Shown here in pieces: positions 42,119 through 52,382 of a stretch of 64,000 nt of DNA (positions are counted from its first letter, which is position 1; each line of letters starts with the position of its first letter). Both the position numbers and the translations under genes were made by a program. The notes below the pieces were generated by a model. That model worked only from the letters and a program-made list of their open reading frames with translations. It was not told where the DNA came from and did not search any database. Source of the DNA: Myxococcus eversor (GTDB lineage: Bacteria; Myxococcota; Myxococcia; Myxococcales; Myxococcaceae); NCBI RefSeq assembly GCF_010894455.1, contig NZ_JAAIXY010000031.1, positions 51,117 through 115,116 on the forward strand. Direction: 5' to 3'.

Positions 42119-43254
42119 GCTCACCGTTGGACCTGGACGCGCTGCGGACGGCCATCGAGAACATCGACGAGGAGATCCTCGATGCGCTCCGCCGCCGCAT
42201 GGACCTGGCGGATGACGTGGCCCGCTCCAAGCTGGCCACGGCCGCGCCGTTCAGGGACCAACGCCGCGAGGACCTCCTCTTGCGCCGCATCCGCACCCGC
42301 GCGGCCGAGCACGGTCTGGACCCGCATGAAGTGGAGCGCTTCTGGCGGCTGGTCATCGACATGTCCGTCGCGCGGCAGCAGGCGCTCGTCACGCGGCTGG
42401 ACACGACGCCGCTGCGCGTGGGCTACCCGGGCGTCGAGGGCTCCTACAGCCACCTGGCCGCGCGCCGCCGCTACTCGGGCCGCGCCGGGGGCGTGCTGCT
42501 CACCGGGTTCGACCACTCGCGAGAGCTGGTGGAGGCGCTGCGTCGCGGGGAGATGGACCTGGCCCTGTTGCCCATTGAGAACACCACCGCCGGCAGCATG
42601 AACGAGACATATGACCTGCTCGCCGAGGGCGGCGTGGTCATCACCGCGGAGCTGGTGAGTCAGGTGGACCACCGGCTGCTGGGTCTGCCGGGCGCGAAGC
42701 TGGAGACGCTGCGCGAGGTGCTCTCGCATCCGCAGGCCCTGGCCCAGTGCGAGGCCTTCCTGCGCGAGAAGCTGCCGTGGGCGCGCGCGGTGCCGGACGC
42801 CGACACGGGCGGCGCGGCGCAGAAGGTGCGTGAGCGCAATGACTTCACCGTCGCCGCCATCGCCAGCGAGACGGCCGCGCAGCGCTTCGGCCTGGAGGTG
42901 CTCGCGCGAGAGCTGCAGCCGGAGTTCGACTACACGCGCTTCGTGGAGGTGGGCCGCGAGGCCACGCCGCTGGCCCCGGGCGTGCCGTGCAAGACGTCCC
43001 TGCTGATGGTGCTGGAGCACAAGCCCGGCACGCTGGGGGAGATGCTCCAGCGCCTCACCCTGCGCGGCGTCAACCTGAGCAAGCTGGAGTCGCGCCCCAT
43101 TCCGGGCAGCCCCTGGCAGTACCGCTTCTACGTGGACGTGGAGGGCCACGCCGCCTCCGCGCCGCTGACGGCCGCGCTGGAGGACATCCGTCCGCTGACG
43201 TCCTTCCTGCGCGTGCTGGGCACGTATGGCCGCGCCGAGGGGAGCCATGGCTGA
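42115..43254 (+). CDS. pheA: Bifunctional chorismate mutase/prephenate dehydratase
   Basis: Converts chorismate to prephenate and on to phenylpyruvate for phenylalanine synthesis. The 379-residue protein has an AroQ-type chorismate mutase domain (about 5-85, DDVARSKLATAAPFRDQRRE). A prephenate dehydratase domain follows (about 100-280, with YPGVEGSYSHLAA and the TRF motif in DYTRFVEVG), then a C-terminal ACT domain (about 295-370, ending with SKLESRP) for feedback control by phenylalanine. Its ATG overlaps the GNAT stop; its stop lies inside the next prephenate dehydratase gene. Confidence 0.93.
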   Translation: MSSPLDLDALRTAIENIDEEILDALRRRMDLADDVARSKLATAAPFRDQRREDLLLRRIRTRAAEHGLDPHEVERFWRLVIDMSVARQQALVTRLDTTPLRVGYPGVEGSYSHLAARRRYSGRAGGVLLTGFDHSRELVEALRRGEMDLALLPIENTTAGSMNETYDLLAEGGVVITAELVSQVDHRLLGLPGAKLETLREVLSHPQALAQCEAFLREKLPWARAVPDADTGGAAQKVRERNDFTVAAIASETAAQRFGLEVLARELQPEFDYTRFVEVGREATPLAPGVPCKTSLLMVLEHKPGTLGEMLQRLTLRGVNLSKLESRPIPGSPWQYRFYVDVEGHAASAPLTAALEDIRPLTSFLRVLGTYGRAEGSHG

Positions 43255-44080
43255 GCCGTCGTCGTCCCAGCGGCGCCGCGTCGCGTTCCAGGGAGAACAC
43301 GGCGCCTACGGCGAGGAGGCGCTGCGCGCGCTCTACGGCCCGGACGTGGAAGCCGTCCCCTACCCCACCTTCCGCGCCGTCTTCGAGGCGGTGGCCGAGG
43401 GCCGCGTCGAAGCGGGCGTGCTCCCCGTGGAGAGCTCACTGGGCGGACCGGTGGTGGAGAACGTGGACCTGCTCCTGGAGCACGACCTGGAGGTCTCCAG
43501 CGAGCTGTCGCTGCGCATCCACCACTGCCTCGTGGCGCCGCCGGGCCTCGCGTTGGAGGACGTAGAGCGGGTCCTGTCGCATCCCCAGGCGCTGGCGCAG
43601 TGCGCGGGCTATCTGCGGCGGCGCGGAATCCAACCGGTGGCGGAGGCCAACACGGCCATCGCCGCGCGCAAGGTCGCCAAGGAGGCCCCGCCGCGCACGG
43701 CCGCCATCGCCAGCCGCGTCTCCGCGGAGCTGTATGGGCTGACGGTGCTGGAGGAAGGCGTGGAGGACTCGCCGGACAACCACACGCGCTTCATCACCGT
43801 GGGCACCGCGCCGCCGCGCGCGTGGAAGCGGCGCAAGACGGCGCTGGCCTTCACCGTCCAGAACGAGCCCGGCGCGCTGTACCGCGTGCTGGGGGCCTTC
43901 TCAGGACGGGGGCTGGAGGTGTCCCGCCTGGAGTCCCGCCCCCAGCGCCGCGCGTGGGAGTACGTGTGGTGCCTGGACGTGGACGGCGCGCTGGAGGACC
44001 CGCGGGTGCGCGAGGCGGTGGAAGCCGCCCAGGCGGCCTGCATCACCCTGCGAGTCCTCGGCAGCTACGGCGTGGCCTGA
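43247..44080 (+). CDS. Second prephenate dehydratase (no mutase domain)
   Basis: A 277-residue stand-alone prephenate dehydratase with ACT domain. It has FQGEHGAYGEEALRA at the N-terminus, the NHTRF motif (about 185-190) and an ACT domain with SRLESRPQRRAWEY (about 220-235). It overlaps pheA by 8 bases in another frame, so both are coupled. Two dehydratases in one operon suggest different regulation or substrate (prephenate versus arogenate); sequence alone does not decide. ACT residues in the two proteins differ, which supports distinct feedback behaviour. Confidence 0.9.
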   Translation: MAEPSSSQRRRVAFQGEHGAYGEEALRALYGPDVEAVPYPTFRAVFEAVAEGRVEAGVLPVESSLGGPVVENVDLLLEHDLEVSSELSLRIHHCLVAPPGLALEDVERVLSHPQALAQCAGYLRRRGIQPVAEANTAIAARKVAKEAPPRTAAIASRVSAELYGLTVLEEGVEDSPDNHTRFITVGTAPPRAWKRRKTALAFTVQNEPGALYRVLGAFSGRGLEVSRLESRPQRRAWEYVWCLDVDGALEDPRVREAVEAAQAACITLRVLGSYGVA

Positions 44081-44085
44081 AGCGG

Positions 44086-45204
44086 CTACGCCGTCGTGGG
44101 CTGGCTGCCGTCGCCGTTCTTCACGACGGACAGGTACGCCTCGCGGACAATCTGCGTGTAGCGCTGGAGCGACGCCAGTTGCTCCAGCCGCAGCGCCTGC
44201 GGGCCGTCGCACAGCGCCGCTTCCGGGTGCGGGTGGAAGTCCACCAGCACCATGGACGCGCCCGCGATGAGGCCCTGGCCAATGGAGTGGAAGATGTCCG
44301 GCAGGCCGTCCGGCGGAGCATCCGCGCGGCCGATGGCGTGTGACGGGTCCACGCACACGGGCATGCGGGTGAGCCGGCGCACCACCGGCACGTGGGCGAA
44401 GTCCACCATGTTGCGGTGCGGGTCACCCAGGTGCGTCTTCACGCCGCGAAGGCAGAAGACAATCTTCGGGTTGCCCTCGCTCGCGATGTACTCGCACGCG
44501 TTGAGGGACTCCTCCAGGGTGATTCCCATGCCGCGCTTGAAGAGCACGGGGAAGATGCGCTGCTGGCCAATGGACTTGAGCAGCTCGAAGTTCTGCGCGT
44601 TGCGCGTGCCCACCTGGAGCATGACGCCCGTGGCGTTGCCCGAGCGCTCCAGCGCGTCGCGAATCTCGTCGATGTGCCGGGGGTGCGTCACCTCCATGGC
44701 GACCACCTTGATGCCGTGCTTGCCCGCGGACTCGAACACCCACGGAAGGCACGCGGCGCCCAGGCCCTGGAACTCGTACGGGTTGGTGCGCGGCTTGTAC
44801 GCCCCCATGCGCGTGGTGCGGATGTCGCAGCGCGCGAGCGCCGCCATCATCGACTCCACGTTCTCCTTCGTGTCCACCGCGCACAGGCCGGCGAACAACT
44901 GCACGCTCTTCTCGTCGAACGTCACGCCGTTGTAGTCGAAGCCCGTCGACGCGCGCTGGCCCTTGTGCCGGCCGATGACGCGGTACTTCTGCGACACGCG
45001 CACCACCTGCCGCACGCCTGGAATCTGCTCGAAGACCTCCGTCGGAACCTGCGCCGTGGGGCCCAGCAGATAGACCTCCGTCACGGTGTACTCAGCCCCC
45101 GCCATGACGTGGGGACGGGGCGTCACGCCCTTGTACTGGGAGGCGACTTGGAGGACGGCGGACACCACGGACTCGGGGGAGTCCGGCTCGAGCATGACAA
45201 TCAT
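44086..45204 (-). CDS. aroF: 3-Deoxy-7-phosphoheptulonate (DAHP) synthase, AroF-type
   Basis: First enzyme of the shikimate pathway; joins phosphoenolpyruvate and erythrose 4-phosphate. The 372-residue protein starts with a small regulatory-like N-terminal domain (about 1-80), followed by the type I (beta class) catalytic barrel with AYKPRTNPYEFQGLG, LQVGTRNAQNFELL and CVDPSHAIGRAD. It faces the two phenylalanine genes, ending only 5 bases from the second dehydratase stop. A promoter with a consensus -10 (TATAAT) is present upstream. Confidence 0.93.
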   Translation of the reverse strand: MIVMLEPDSPESVVSAVLQVASQYKGVTPRPHVMAGAEYTVTEVYLLGPTAQVPTEVFEQIPGVRQVVRVSQKYRVIGRHKGQRASTGFDYNGVTFDEKSVQLFAGLCAVDTKENVESMMAALARCDIRTTRMGAYKPRTNPYEFQGLGAACLPWVFESAGKHGIKVVAMEVTHPRHIDEIRDALERSGNATGVMLQVGTRNAQNFELLKSIGQQRIFPVLFKRGMGITLEESLNACEYIASEGNPKIVFCLRGVKTHLGDPHRNMVDFAHVPVVRRLTRMPVCVDPSHAIGRADAPPDGLPDIFHSIGQGLIAGASMVLVDFHPHPEAALCDGPQALRLEQLASLQRYTQIVREAYLSVVKNGDGSQPTTA

Positions 45205-45244
45205 CTTCTGGGTTCTCCGGGCAGTGTTGTCGGACTAATCTTGA

Positions 45245-45267
45245 ATTATAGCGCGGAACGTCCGCGC
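45245..45267 (-). promoter_or_regulatory. aroF promoter -10 with a dyad operator candidate
   Basis: On the minus strand TATAAT occupies 45250-45245, a full consensus -10, about 40 bases before the aroF ATG. Immediately upstream of it lies a perfect dyad GCGCGGA-ACG-TCCGCGC (45251-45267), filling the space between -10 and -35. No good -35 is seen at the normal spacing, so an activator or a repressor binding the dyad is plausible. Confidence 0.55.
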
Positions 45268-45376
45268 GGAGGGGTAACAGCGCAAACGCGGCGATGCGTC
45301 CGCGAAGGGGCATCCTCCTCGCGAAGGCGAGCGAGTCGCCGCGTCGGAGGGCGCGTCCCCCCGTCCCGCCGTCTGC

Positions 45377-45943
45377 TCAGCCCGTCACGGGCCGCAGCCG
45401 GAGGGCGAGCTGGGCGTAGTGGTCTCTCTGGGCGGTGTCGCCCAGGTGCTCCCAGACGTCGGCCAGGGCCTTGGCTGCCTCGACGTAGGCGGGGGACAGC
45501 TCCAGCGCCAGCTCGAAGGTGTGGCGAGCCTGCCGGTAACGGGCCTTGTCGGGGCGGCGGGGGCCCCGGGTGAGCAGCGCATTGCCCCGCTCGTAGACTT
45601 CGATGGCGGAGGCCTCGCGATAGCCGGGGTCCGCGTTGAGCTGGACGGCGCGCTCCATCAACTCCGCGGCGGCCTCGGGCTCGCCCAGCTCCAGCTGACA
45701 GAGGGCGGCGTCGCGATGCGGGTCCGCGGCGGAGGGGTCCACCTCGATGGCGCGCTCGAAGCAGCGCAGGGCCTCTTCGGTGCGGCCCAGGAGGGCGAGC
45801 GACGAGCCCTTGGCGGTGAGGGCCGGGAAGTGCTTCGGGTCCACGGCGAGGACCTTGTCGAAGGCGGAGATCGCGGCGTCATGTTGTCCGGTCATCGAGA
45901 GCTTGGCGCCCTCGTTGAATGCCGCGAACAGCAACTTGGACAT
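45377..45943 (-). CDS. Tetratricopeptide repeat protein
   Basis: A 188-residue protein consisting of about four to five TPR motifs (AAISAFDKVLAVDPKHFPAL, EALRCFERAIEVDPSAADPH, and a last set near residues 150-180). There is no signal peptide. TPR proteins act as scaffolds; partner unknown. It is located between aroF and the caspase-like gene on the same strand, 145 bases after the latter. Confidence 0.85.
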   Translation of the reverse strand: MSKLLFAAFNEGAKLSMTGQHDAAISAFDKVLAVDPKHFPALTAKGSSLALLGRTEEALRCFERAIEVDPSAADPHRDAALCQLELGEPEAAAELMERAVQLNADPGYREASAIEVYERGNALLTRGPRRPDKARYRQARHTFELALELSPAYVEAAKALADVWEHLGDTAQRDHYAQLALRLRPVTG

Positions 45944-46088
45944 CGTGCCCCCAGGGCAAGGGTTGCCCGGCCATGCCAACGGCCGTTCGGCCAGCCTCTC
46001 ACCGGGAAGCACCCGGTGGAAAGGCGTTCTGGGGTTCTTCGAGTTCGTCCGGCTGATGGGAGCCATCCGCTCCACTCCGGACGGCCCG

Positions 46089-48329
46089 TCAGAGGCGCAG
46101 GCCCACCTGGACACCGGGCCAGAACAGGATGTCCCGGTCGGTCGTCTTGGAGAACTGGCTCAGCGCGGTGACGGGTTCACCGTCCGTGGTGTGCATGACG
46201 TTGAAGGTAGGGCCCGCGATGATGGCGAAGCGGGAAGCGAGCTGGAAGCCGGCCATCAACCGGGCCTGGTGCAAGAGCCGGTTGTCCTCGAACGAGCCGC
46301 CCCACTCGTGGATGCTGTTCGTCACCACGTCCACGTCGAAGAAGAAGCGCTCGGTCAGCGGCACATGCCCGCCGATGCCCACGCCCATCGTCCAGTGGCT
46401 GGGGCCGCGCGAGTTGGTCACCGAGCCCACGCCCGCGACGAGCGTGGTGTACAGGTAGCGGCTGCCGACCTTGAGCGCGAGGTTGGCGAAGTTGACGTCG
46501 CTGCCGTATGCCTCGACGTGGAACTGGCCGTTCTGCACGATGTTCAAGAGGCCCACCGGGACGCCGGACTCCAGATTCCGCGCCACGTTGATGAGGCCCA
46601 ACTGCACGCCGTTCATCTTCCCGGCGATGTTGATGAGGCCCAACTGCATGCCCTCCACGTCACCGCCCATGTTGATGAGCGAGAGCTGCGCGCCGCGCGC
46701 GGAGTCGGCCCAGTTCATGCCCGCCGACATCTGCACGCCGGACATGTTGCCACGCACCATGCTGAGGCCCACCGCGGCCTGGTAGCCGTCGAAGTCGCCA
46801 TCCACCCAGCTGGAGCCCACCGCCATCTGCAGGCCGGACATGGACGTGCTGGACACGTTGGCGCCCACGGCGAGCTGCCCCACCGTTCCGCCCTGTCGCG
46901 CGACGTTGACGCCCACCGCGGCCTGCACGCCGCCCACCCGTCCGCTGGCCCAGTTGCCACCCACGGCGAGCTGCATGCCGCTCACCTCGCCGCGCACCAC
47001 GTTGCCGCCGATGGCCATCTGCACGCCGCGGATGGAGGCCGAGTTCCAGTTCGCGCCCAGCGCCACCGCGAAGCCATTCAGCCGCCCGAGGCTCGCCACG
47101 CCCAGCGACACGGAGAGGGCGTTGTCCACTTCGCCATTCGGGCCGAAGAGGTCGTTGGTCTGCAGCTTCGGAATGAGCCCCAGGTTCAGGAAGCGATAGG
47201 GGCGCCCCGAGCCGTCCATCGGCATCACCATCGGCTGCGAACCCGCGCCCGCGAGAGGAGCGCCGCCGCGCATCGCGGTCAGCTCGCCCATCACCGGCAC
47301 GAAGGCGGCATCGGCCAGTACCGTGCGCGCGCCGTCGCCCACCATCAGCACCGCCTGGGAGGAGGCGCCGCGCGACTCGCGCATCACCGTGTAGCGGCCC
47401 GGCTGCAGGCCCAGCTCCGTGGCGCGGCCGGCCAGCTTGTTCAGCTCCACGACGAGGCGCCCGGGCTCGTCGCGAACGTAGAGGCGTCCCTCGACGCCCT
47501 CGCCCACCACCAGCACGGCGGATGTGGTGCGCAGGTCCGTCATCACCAGCTCGCCCGTGCCGGCCAGCTCGATGTCATAGGCGGGGTGCTGCGCGCCGGC
47601 GCGCGTGCGCTCGGTGCGCGCGAGCGTCTCGTGGAAGGCGAACTGGTACGCCTCGTGGAGCGTGACGCGCCCGTCGCCCGTGGAGTCGGCGGCGCCGCGC
47701 AGGCCCGACACCAGGTTGTGCGTGAAGAACGAGCCGCCGATGCGGTCGGACTCCTGCGACACCTCGTCCTCGGAGGAGGACGTGAGGATGGCGTGGCCGC
47801 GCACGGCGGAGGACGTATCGACGAGGAAGGCGGGACGGCGCACGCCGCCCTTCTGCCGCGCCAGCGTGCCGGAGGCGCAGGAGTCGAGGATGGCGATGCG
47901 CACGTCGGCGGGGAGCTGCTCCAGCGCCTGGCGCAGCTCGCGGTAGCCGAAGCGGTCCTTGTGCAGCAGCAGGCCCTCTTCGTCCGAGTGGCCCGAGTAG
48001 TAGATGAGCGCCTCGGTGCGCGAGCCGGGCGACTTCGCCGCGGCGACCATGGCCTTGAAGCGCGCCAGCGCCTGCTCCAGCGCCGCGCGGTCTCCCTCCA
48101 GCATCATCAGCCGGTCTTGCGGCAACACCCCGCCCAGCTCCTCCAGCACGTTGCCAAAGGAGCTCGCGTCGGTGACGGCGTAGCGAAGCCGCGCGCGGCC
48201 AGGGCCACCATCGTTGACGCCCACCAGCAGCGCGAAGCGGCGGACGGCGACGGGCGCGGGCGTGGCGGGAGCCGCCAGGACGAGCGAGGGAAGAAGCAGG
48301 GACAGGAACAGGAGCGACCGCGGCATCAC
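46089..48329 (-). CDS. Caspase-like (C14) protein fused to surface repeats and barrel-like tail
   Basis: A 746-residue exported protein, last gene of the act cluster (the position of M. xanthus actE, assignment tentative). The signal peptide is residues 1-19. The caspase-like domain (30-240) has His114 in YYSGHSDEEG and Cys151 in ILDSCASGT, the catalytic pair. After a linker (250-360), about twelve repeats of roughly 20 residues follow with the pattern GxQxAxGxN and later GxQLGLIN, like the LA_2272 surface-repeat type. The last ~150 residues look like strands of an outer-membrane barrel (HWTMGVGIGGHVPLTERF). The gene overlaps actD by ATGA. A cell-surface protease or signalling protein is plausible; substrate unknown. 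Confidence 0.72.
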   Translation of the reverse strand: MMPRSLLFLSLLLPSLVLAAPATPAPVAVRRFALLVGVNDGGPGRARLRYAVTDASSFGNVLEELGGVLPQDRLMMLEGDRAALEQALARFKAMVAAAKSPGSRTEALIYYSGHSDEEGLLLHKDRFGYRELRQALEQLPADVRIAILDSCASGTLARQKGGVRRPAFLVDTSSAVRGHAILTSSSEDEVSQESDRIGGSFFTHNLVSGLRGAADSTGDGRVTLHEAYQFAFHETLARTERTRAGAQHPAYDIELAGTGELVMTDLRTTSAVLVVGEGVEGRLYVRDEPGRLVVELNKLAGRATELGLQPGRYTVMRESRGASSQAVLMVGDGARTVLADAAFVPVMGELTAMRGGAPLAGAGSQPMVMPMDGSGRPYRFLNLGLIPKLQTNDLFGPNGEVDNALSVSLGVASLGRLNGFAVALGANWNSASIRGVQMAIGGNVVRGEVSGMQLAVGGNWASGRVGGVQAAVGVNVARQGGTVGQLAVGANVSSTSMSGLQMAVGSSWVDGDFDGYQAAVGLSMVRGNMSGVQMSAGMNWADSARGAQLSLINMGGDVEGMQLGLINIAGKMNGVQLGLINVARNLESGVPVGLLNIVQNGQFHVEAYGSDVNFANLALKVGSRYLYTTLVAGVGSVTNSRGPSHWTMGVGIGGHVPLTERFFFDVDVVTNSIHEWGGSFEDNRLLHQARLMAGFQLASRFAIIAGPTFNVMHTTDGEPVTALSQFSKTTDRDILFWPGVQVGLRL

Positions 48330-49141
48330 GGCACTTTCTCCAACGTAAAGGAGGTCTGGGCCACGGTACCCGGAAGCGGGAGCGGCCGGGTGCTTGCCTC
48401 GGTGGGGTGACGAGCCAGCAGGCGCGCTGCCTCCAGCACGGTGCTCACATCCAGCGGTGAATCCGCGGTGACGAGGAAGAAGCGCTCGAAACCCGGGGCG
48501 TCGTCCAACTCATAGGAATGCGTCAAGGACACCGCGTCTCCCGACTGAAGCTTCGTGGGTCCCACCAACGTGGTGGGGTGATGCAGCGTCACAGCGCCTC
48601 GTCCGTCCACGGAGACCACCACGCCGTGGCGGCGGCCTCCAGAGATATAGCTGAGCTGGAGCAGGTCTCCACGCCGTGCGGGCGAGTGGTCCGACAGCAG
48701 CTCCGCCTCGCCTTCGTCCTGGCGGTACACCATGAGCCGCGCATCGCCCTTGATGCCCACCGTCTCCAGCAGCTCGACACGCACGGGCACCAGCGAGGGC
48801 GGCTCCACGGCCAGCTCCTGCTGGGTGGACAGGAACAGCAGCACGAGGCACGCGGCCACCGGCATGCCCATCGACAGCCCGTGCCAGCCCTGGCGCTCCG
48901 GCTGCCGCGCCAAGTGGGCTTCGATGTGCGCGGAGGTCCGCAGCCGACGGGCCACTTCCCGGGCCACCGCTTCGGGAGGGTGGCGGGCCAGCGTCTCGAC
49001 CGAGTCCGTCTCCAGCCGGGCCAGCCGCGCGAGCCCGTGCGGTTCCTGCTCCAGCTTGGCGCGGGCGGCGGTGAACGCGTCCGAGGGCAGCTCGCCCAGG
49101 GCGATTCGCTCCAGCAGCCAGTCAGGGGTGCACAGGGCCAT
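48326..49141 (-). CDS. actD: ActD-like single-pass membrane protein
   Basis: A 271-residue protein at the position of ActD. In M. xanthus ActC and ActD affect the timing of C-signal production. The N-terminal ~90 residues are helical and acidic (LLERIALGELPSDAFTAARAKLEQ), followed by one membrane helix (about 102-118, VAACLVLLFL). A periplasmic beta domain follows (about 120-260, VELLETVGIKGDARLMVYRQDEG), the layout seen in anti-sigma-like or DUF4384 proteins. The start ATG at 49141 has GGAGG ten bases upstream; GTG 49147 is an alternative. Its last codons overlap the caspase-like gene. It starts 186 bases after the actC stop. Confidence 0.6.
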   Translation of the reverse strand: MALCTPDWLLERIALGELPSDAFTAARAKLEQEPHGLARLARLETDSVETLARHPPEAVAREVARRLRTSAHIEAHLARQPERQGWHGLSMGMPVAACLVLLFLSTQQELAVEPPSLVPVRVELLETVGIKGDARLMVYRQDEGEAELLSDHSPARRGDLLQLSYISGGRRHGVVVSVDGRGAVTLHHPTTLVGPTKLQSGDAVSLTHSYELDDAPGFERFFLVTADSPLDVSTVLEAARLLARHPTEASTRPLPLPGTVAQTSFTLEKVP

Positions 49142-49326
49142 GCTCACGAAGCCTCCAGCGCGGTCGGCACGGCCACCCAGGCCAGCGACGCGTCCTCCGC
49201 TGCCTGGAACACCCGGGCGTCGTGGATCTGTCACCCACCCATCCCAAGTGGCGCAAACAAACCGGACGTCGCGGGCCCGATACGAAGCGCCAGGCCCGGG
49301 TGCGACGGTGTGCGTCCGGGGCCAGC

Positions 49327-50640
49327 TCAGAGCGTGAGGACCATCAGCTCCTCGTCGACGTAGGCCCCGCCGATCTTCAGGGCCCGAGGCTCCACGCCAT
49401 ATGTCTGGAAGCCGACGGACCGGTACAGGGTGTGGGCGGCTGCGTTGCCGGAGACGACGGCCAGCAGGAGCTGCTCGACGCCGGGGAGCTTTCGGCCCTC
49501 TGCCAGGATGGCGACGAGCAGTCGTCGGCCGACACCGCGCGAGCGCGCCTCCTCGGCCACGTACATGCCCCAGACGAAGGCCTTGTGCGCGGACTTGAGA
49601 CGAGGCTCCCGCCGCACGCCCACCACGGCCACCAGCCGCGTCCCGTCGTAGGCGCCCAGAACCCGCTGCGAATCCGTCGCCTCCAGCCGCCCGCGAAACA
49701 CCTCCAGCCCGAATTGAGACTCCTCCTCGAACGAGGACCCGAAGGCCTCCGGGTGCTCCGTCAGCGAGCGCAGCCGCATCGCCCGGAAGGCCTCCATCTC
49801 GTCGGGAAACACGGGGCGGATGACGATGTCGCCCTCCCCGCTCGTGCGGCCTTCTTCCTTCAGCACCGCGGCGAAGCCCACGGTGAAATCCGGGTAGCGA
49901 GGCACCCAGCCCAGCTCCTTGAGCCGCGCGTTGGAGATGGCGCGGTCTCCTCGCAGGGACTCGTGCAGCGTCTCCAGGGGCACCCGCGGGGGGACCGACA
50001 TGGCCAGCCGATGCGCCAGCCACGTGACGGTCTCCTCCAGCGGAGCGGCCCGGTCATCCGCCACGCAGTACAGCGCGCCAGGCGAGCCCTGCTCCAGCGC
50101 GGCGAGGATGGCCGCGCCCAGGTCGTCCACGTGCACGCGGGAGATGCGTCCTCCCTTCTCGGGAAGGCGAAGGTTGCCGGACAGCAGCCGCGAGTGGGCA
50201 CCGCGCCCGGGGCCGTAGATGCCCGCGATGCGCAGCACCATGGCGCCGAGCGGCAGGTAGCGCGACTCCGCTTCCAGCCGAGGGAGTGACGAAGGCCAGG
50301 TGACATCCACCGGCGTGTCCTCGTCCACCTCGCCGCGGGCAATGCCGTAGACGCCGGTGGAGGACAGGTAGATGAGCCGCGCGGGAGGCCGGGCCACGAG
50401 CGCGCTGGCGATGGCGCCATCCAGCCCCGCCTCGGGTGGAACGGAGACGACCACGTGCGCGCCCTGCGTCTGGAGGAGTGCGTCCTCCAGCGAGACGACG
50501 CGGGCGCCCGCGCGTGTCAGCTCCTCGCGGCGGGCGGTGTCGCGCGTGGAGGCGAGGACCTCTCGTCCCGCCTGCGCCTGCGCCACCGCGAGCCGCGTCA
50601 GCGTGTAACCAGAGCCCAGAAGGACAAGGGGCGTTGTCAT
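49327..50640 (-). CDS. actC: ActC-like fusion of an SDR/epimerase domain to a GNAT acetyltransferase
   Basis: A 437-residue fusion. Residues 1-270 are an atypical NAD(P)-binding SDR of the YeeZ/epimerase-like group (LLGSGYTLTR, SSTGVYG, HVDDLGAAI) without the usual YxxxK catalytic pair. Residues about 275-437 are a GNAT domain (VWGMYVAEEARSRGVGRRLL and SGNAAAHTLYRSVGF). M. xanthus ActC is described as acetyltransferase-like and affects C-signal timing. The junction is near VLKEEGRTSGEGD. Start ATG 50640. It is followed, after a 186-base gap, by actD. Confidence 0.7.
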   Translation of the reverse strand: MTTPLVLLGSGYTLTRLAVAQAQAGREVLASTRDTARREELTRAGARVVSLEDALLQTQGAHVVVSVPPEAGLDGAIASALVARPPARLIYLSSTGVYGIARGEVDEDTPVDVTWPSSLPRLEAESRYLPLGAMVLRIAGIYGPGRGAHSRLLSGNLRLPEKGGRISRVHVDDLGAAILAALEQGSPGALYCVADDRAAPLEETVTWLAHRLAMSVPPRVPLETLHESLRGDRAISNARLKELGWVPRYPDFTVGFAAVLKEEGRTSGEGDIVIRPVFPDEMEAFRAMRLRSLTEHPEAFGSSFEEESQFGLEVFRGRLEATDSQRVLGAYDGTRLVAVVGVRREPRLKSAHKAFVWGMYVAEEARSRGVGRRLLVAILAEGRKLPGVEQLLLAVVSGNAAAHTLYRSVGFQTYGVEPRALKIGGAYVDEELMVLTL

Positions 50641-50691
50641 GCCCCCCGCGATAGCGAAAGCCGGGGGGCGATGGCAAGCAGTGACGTCGGG

Positions 50692-52338
<1,647 letters not shown>

Positions 52339-52382
52339 CCCCTCGCCTCCGCTCGCCCTCTGCATCGAACCTCCGCCCATCC

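Noticed and set aside
46540..47080. Short periodic repeats that could be a non-coding repeat array
   Set aside because: The periodicity is in codons (about 20-residue units) inside the caspase-like gene and preserves the reading frame.
49145..49326. Possible short gene between actC and actD
   Set aside because: The longest frames are under 30 codons and have no ribosome site; the stretch is best read as non-coding, possibly a leader or internal promoter for actD.
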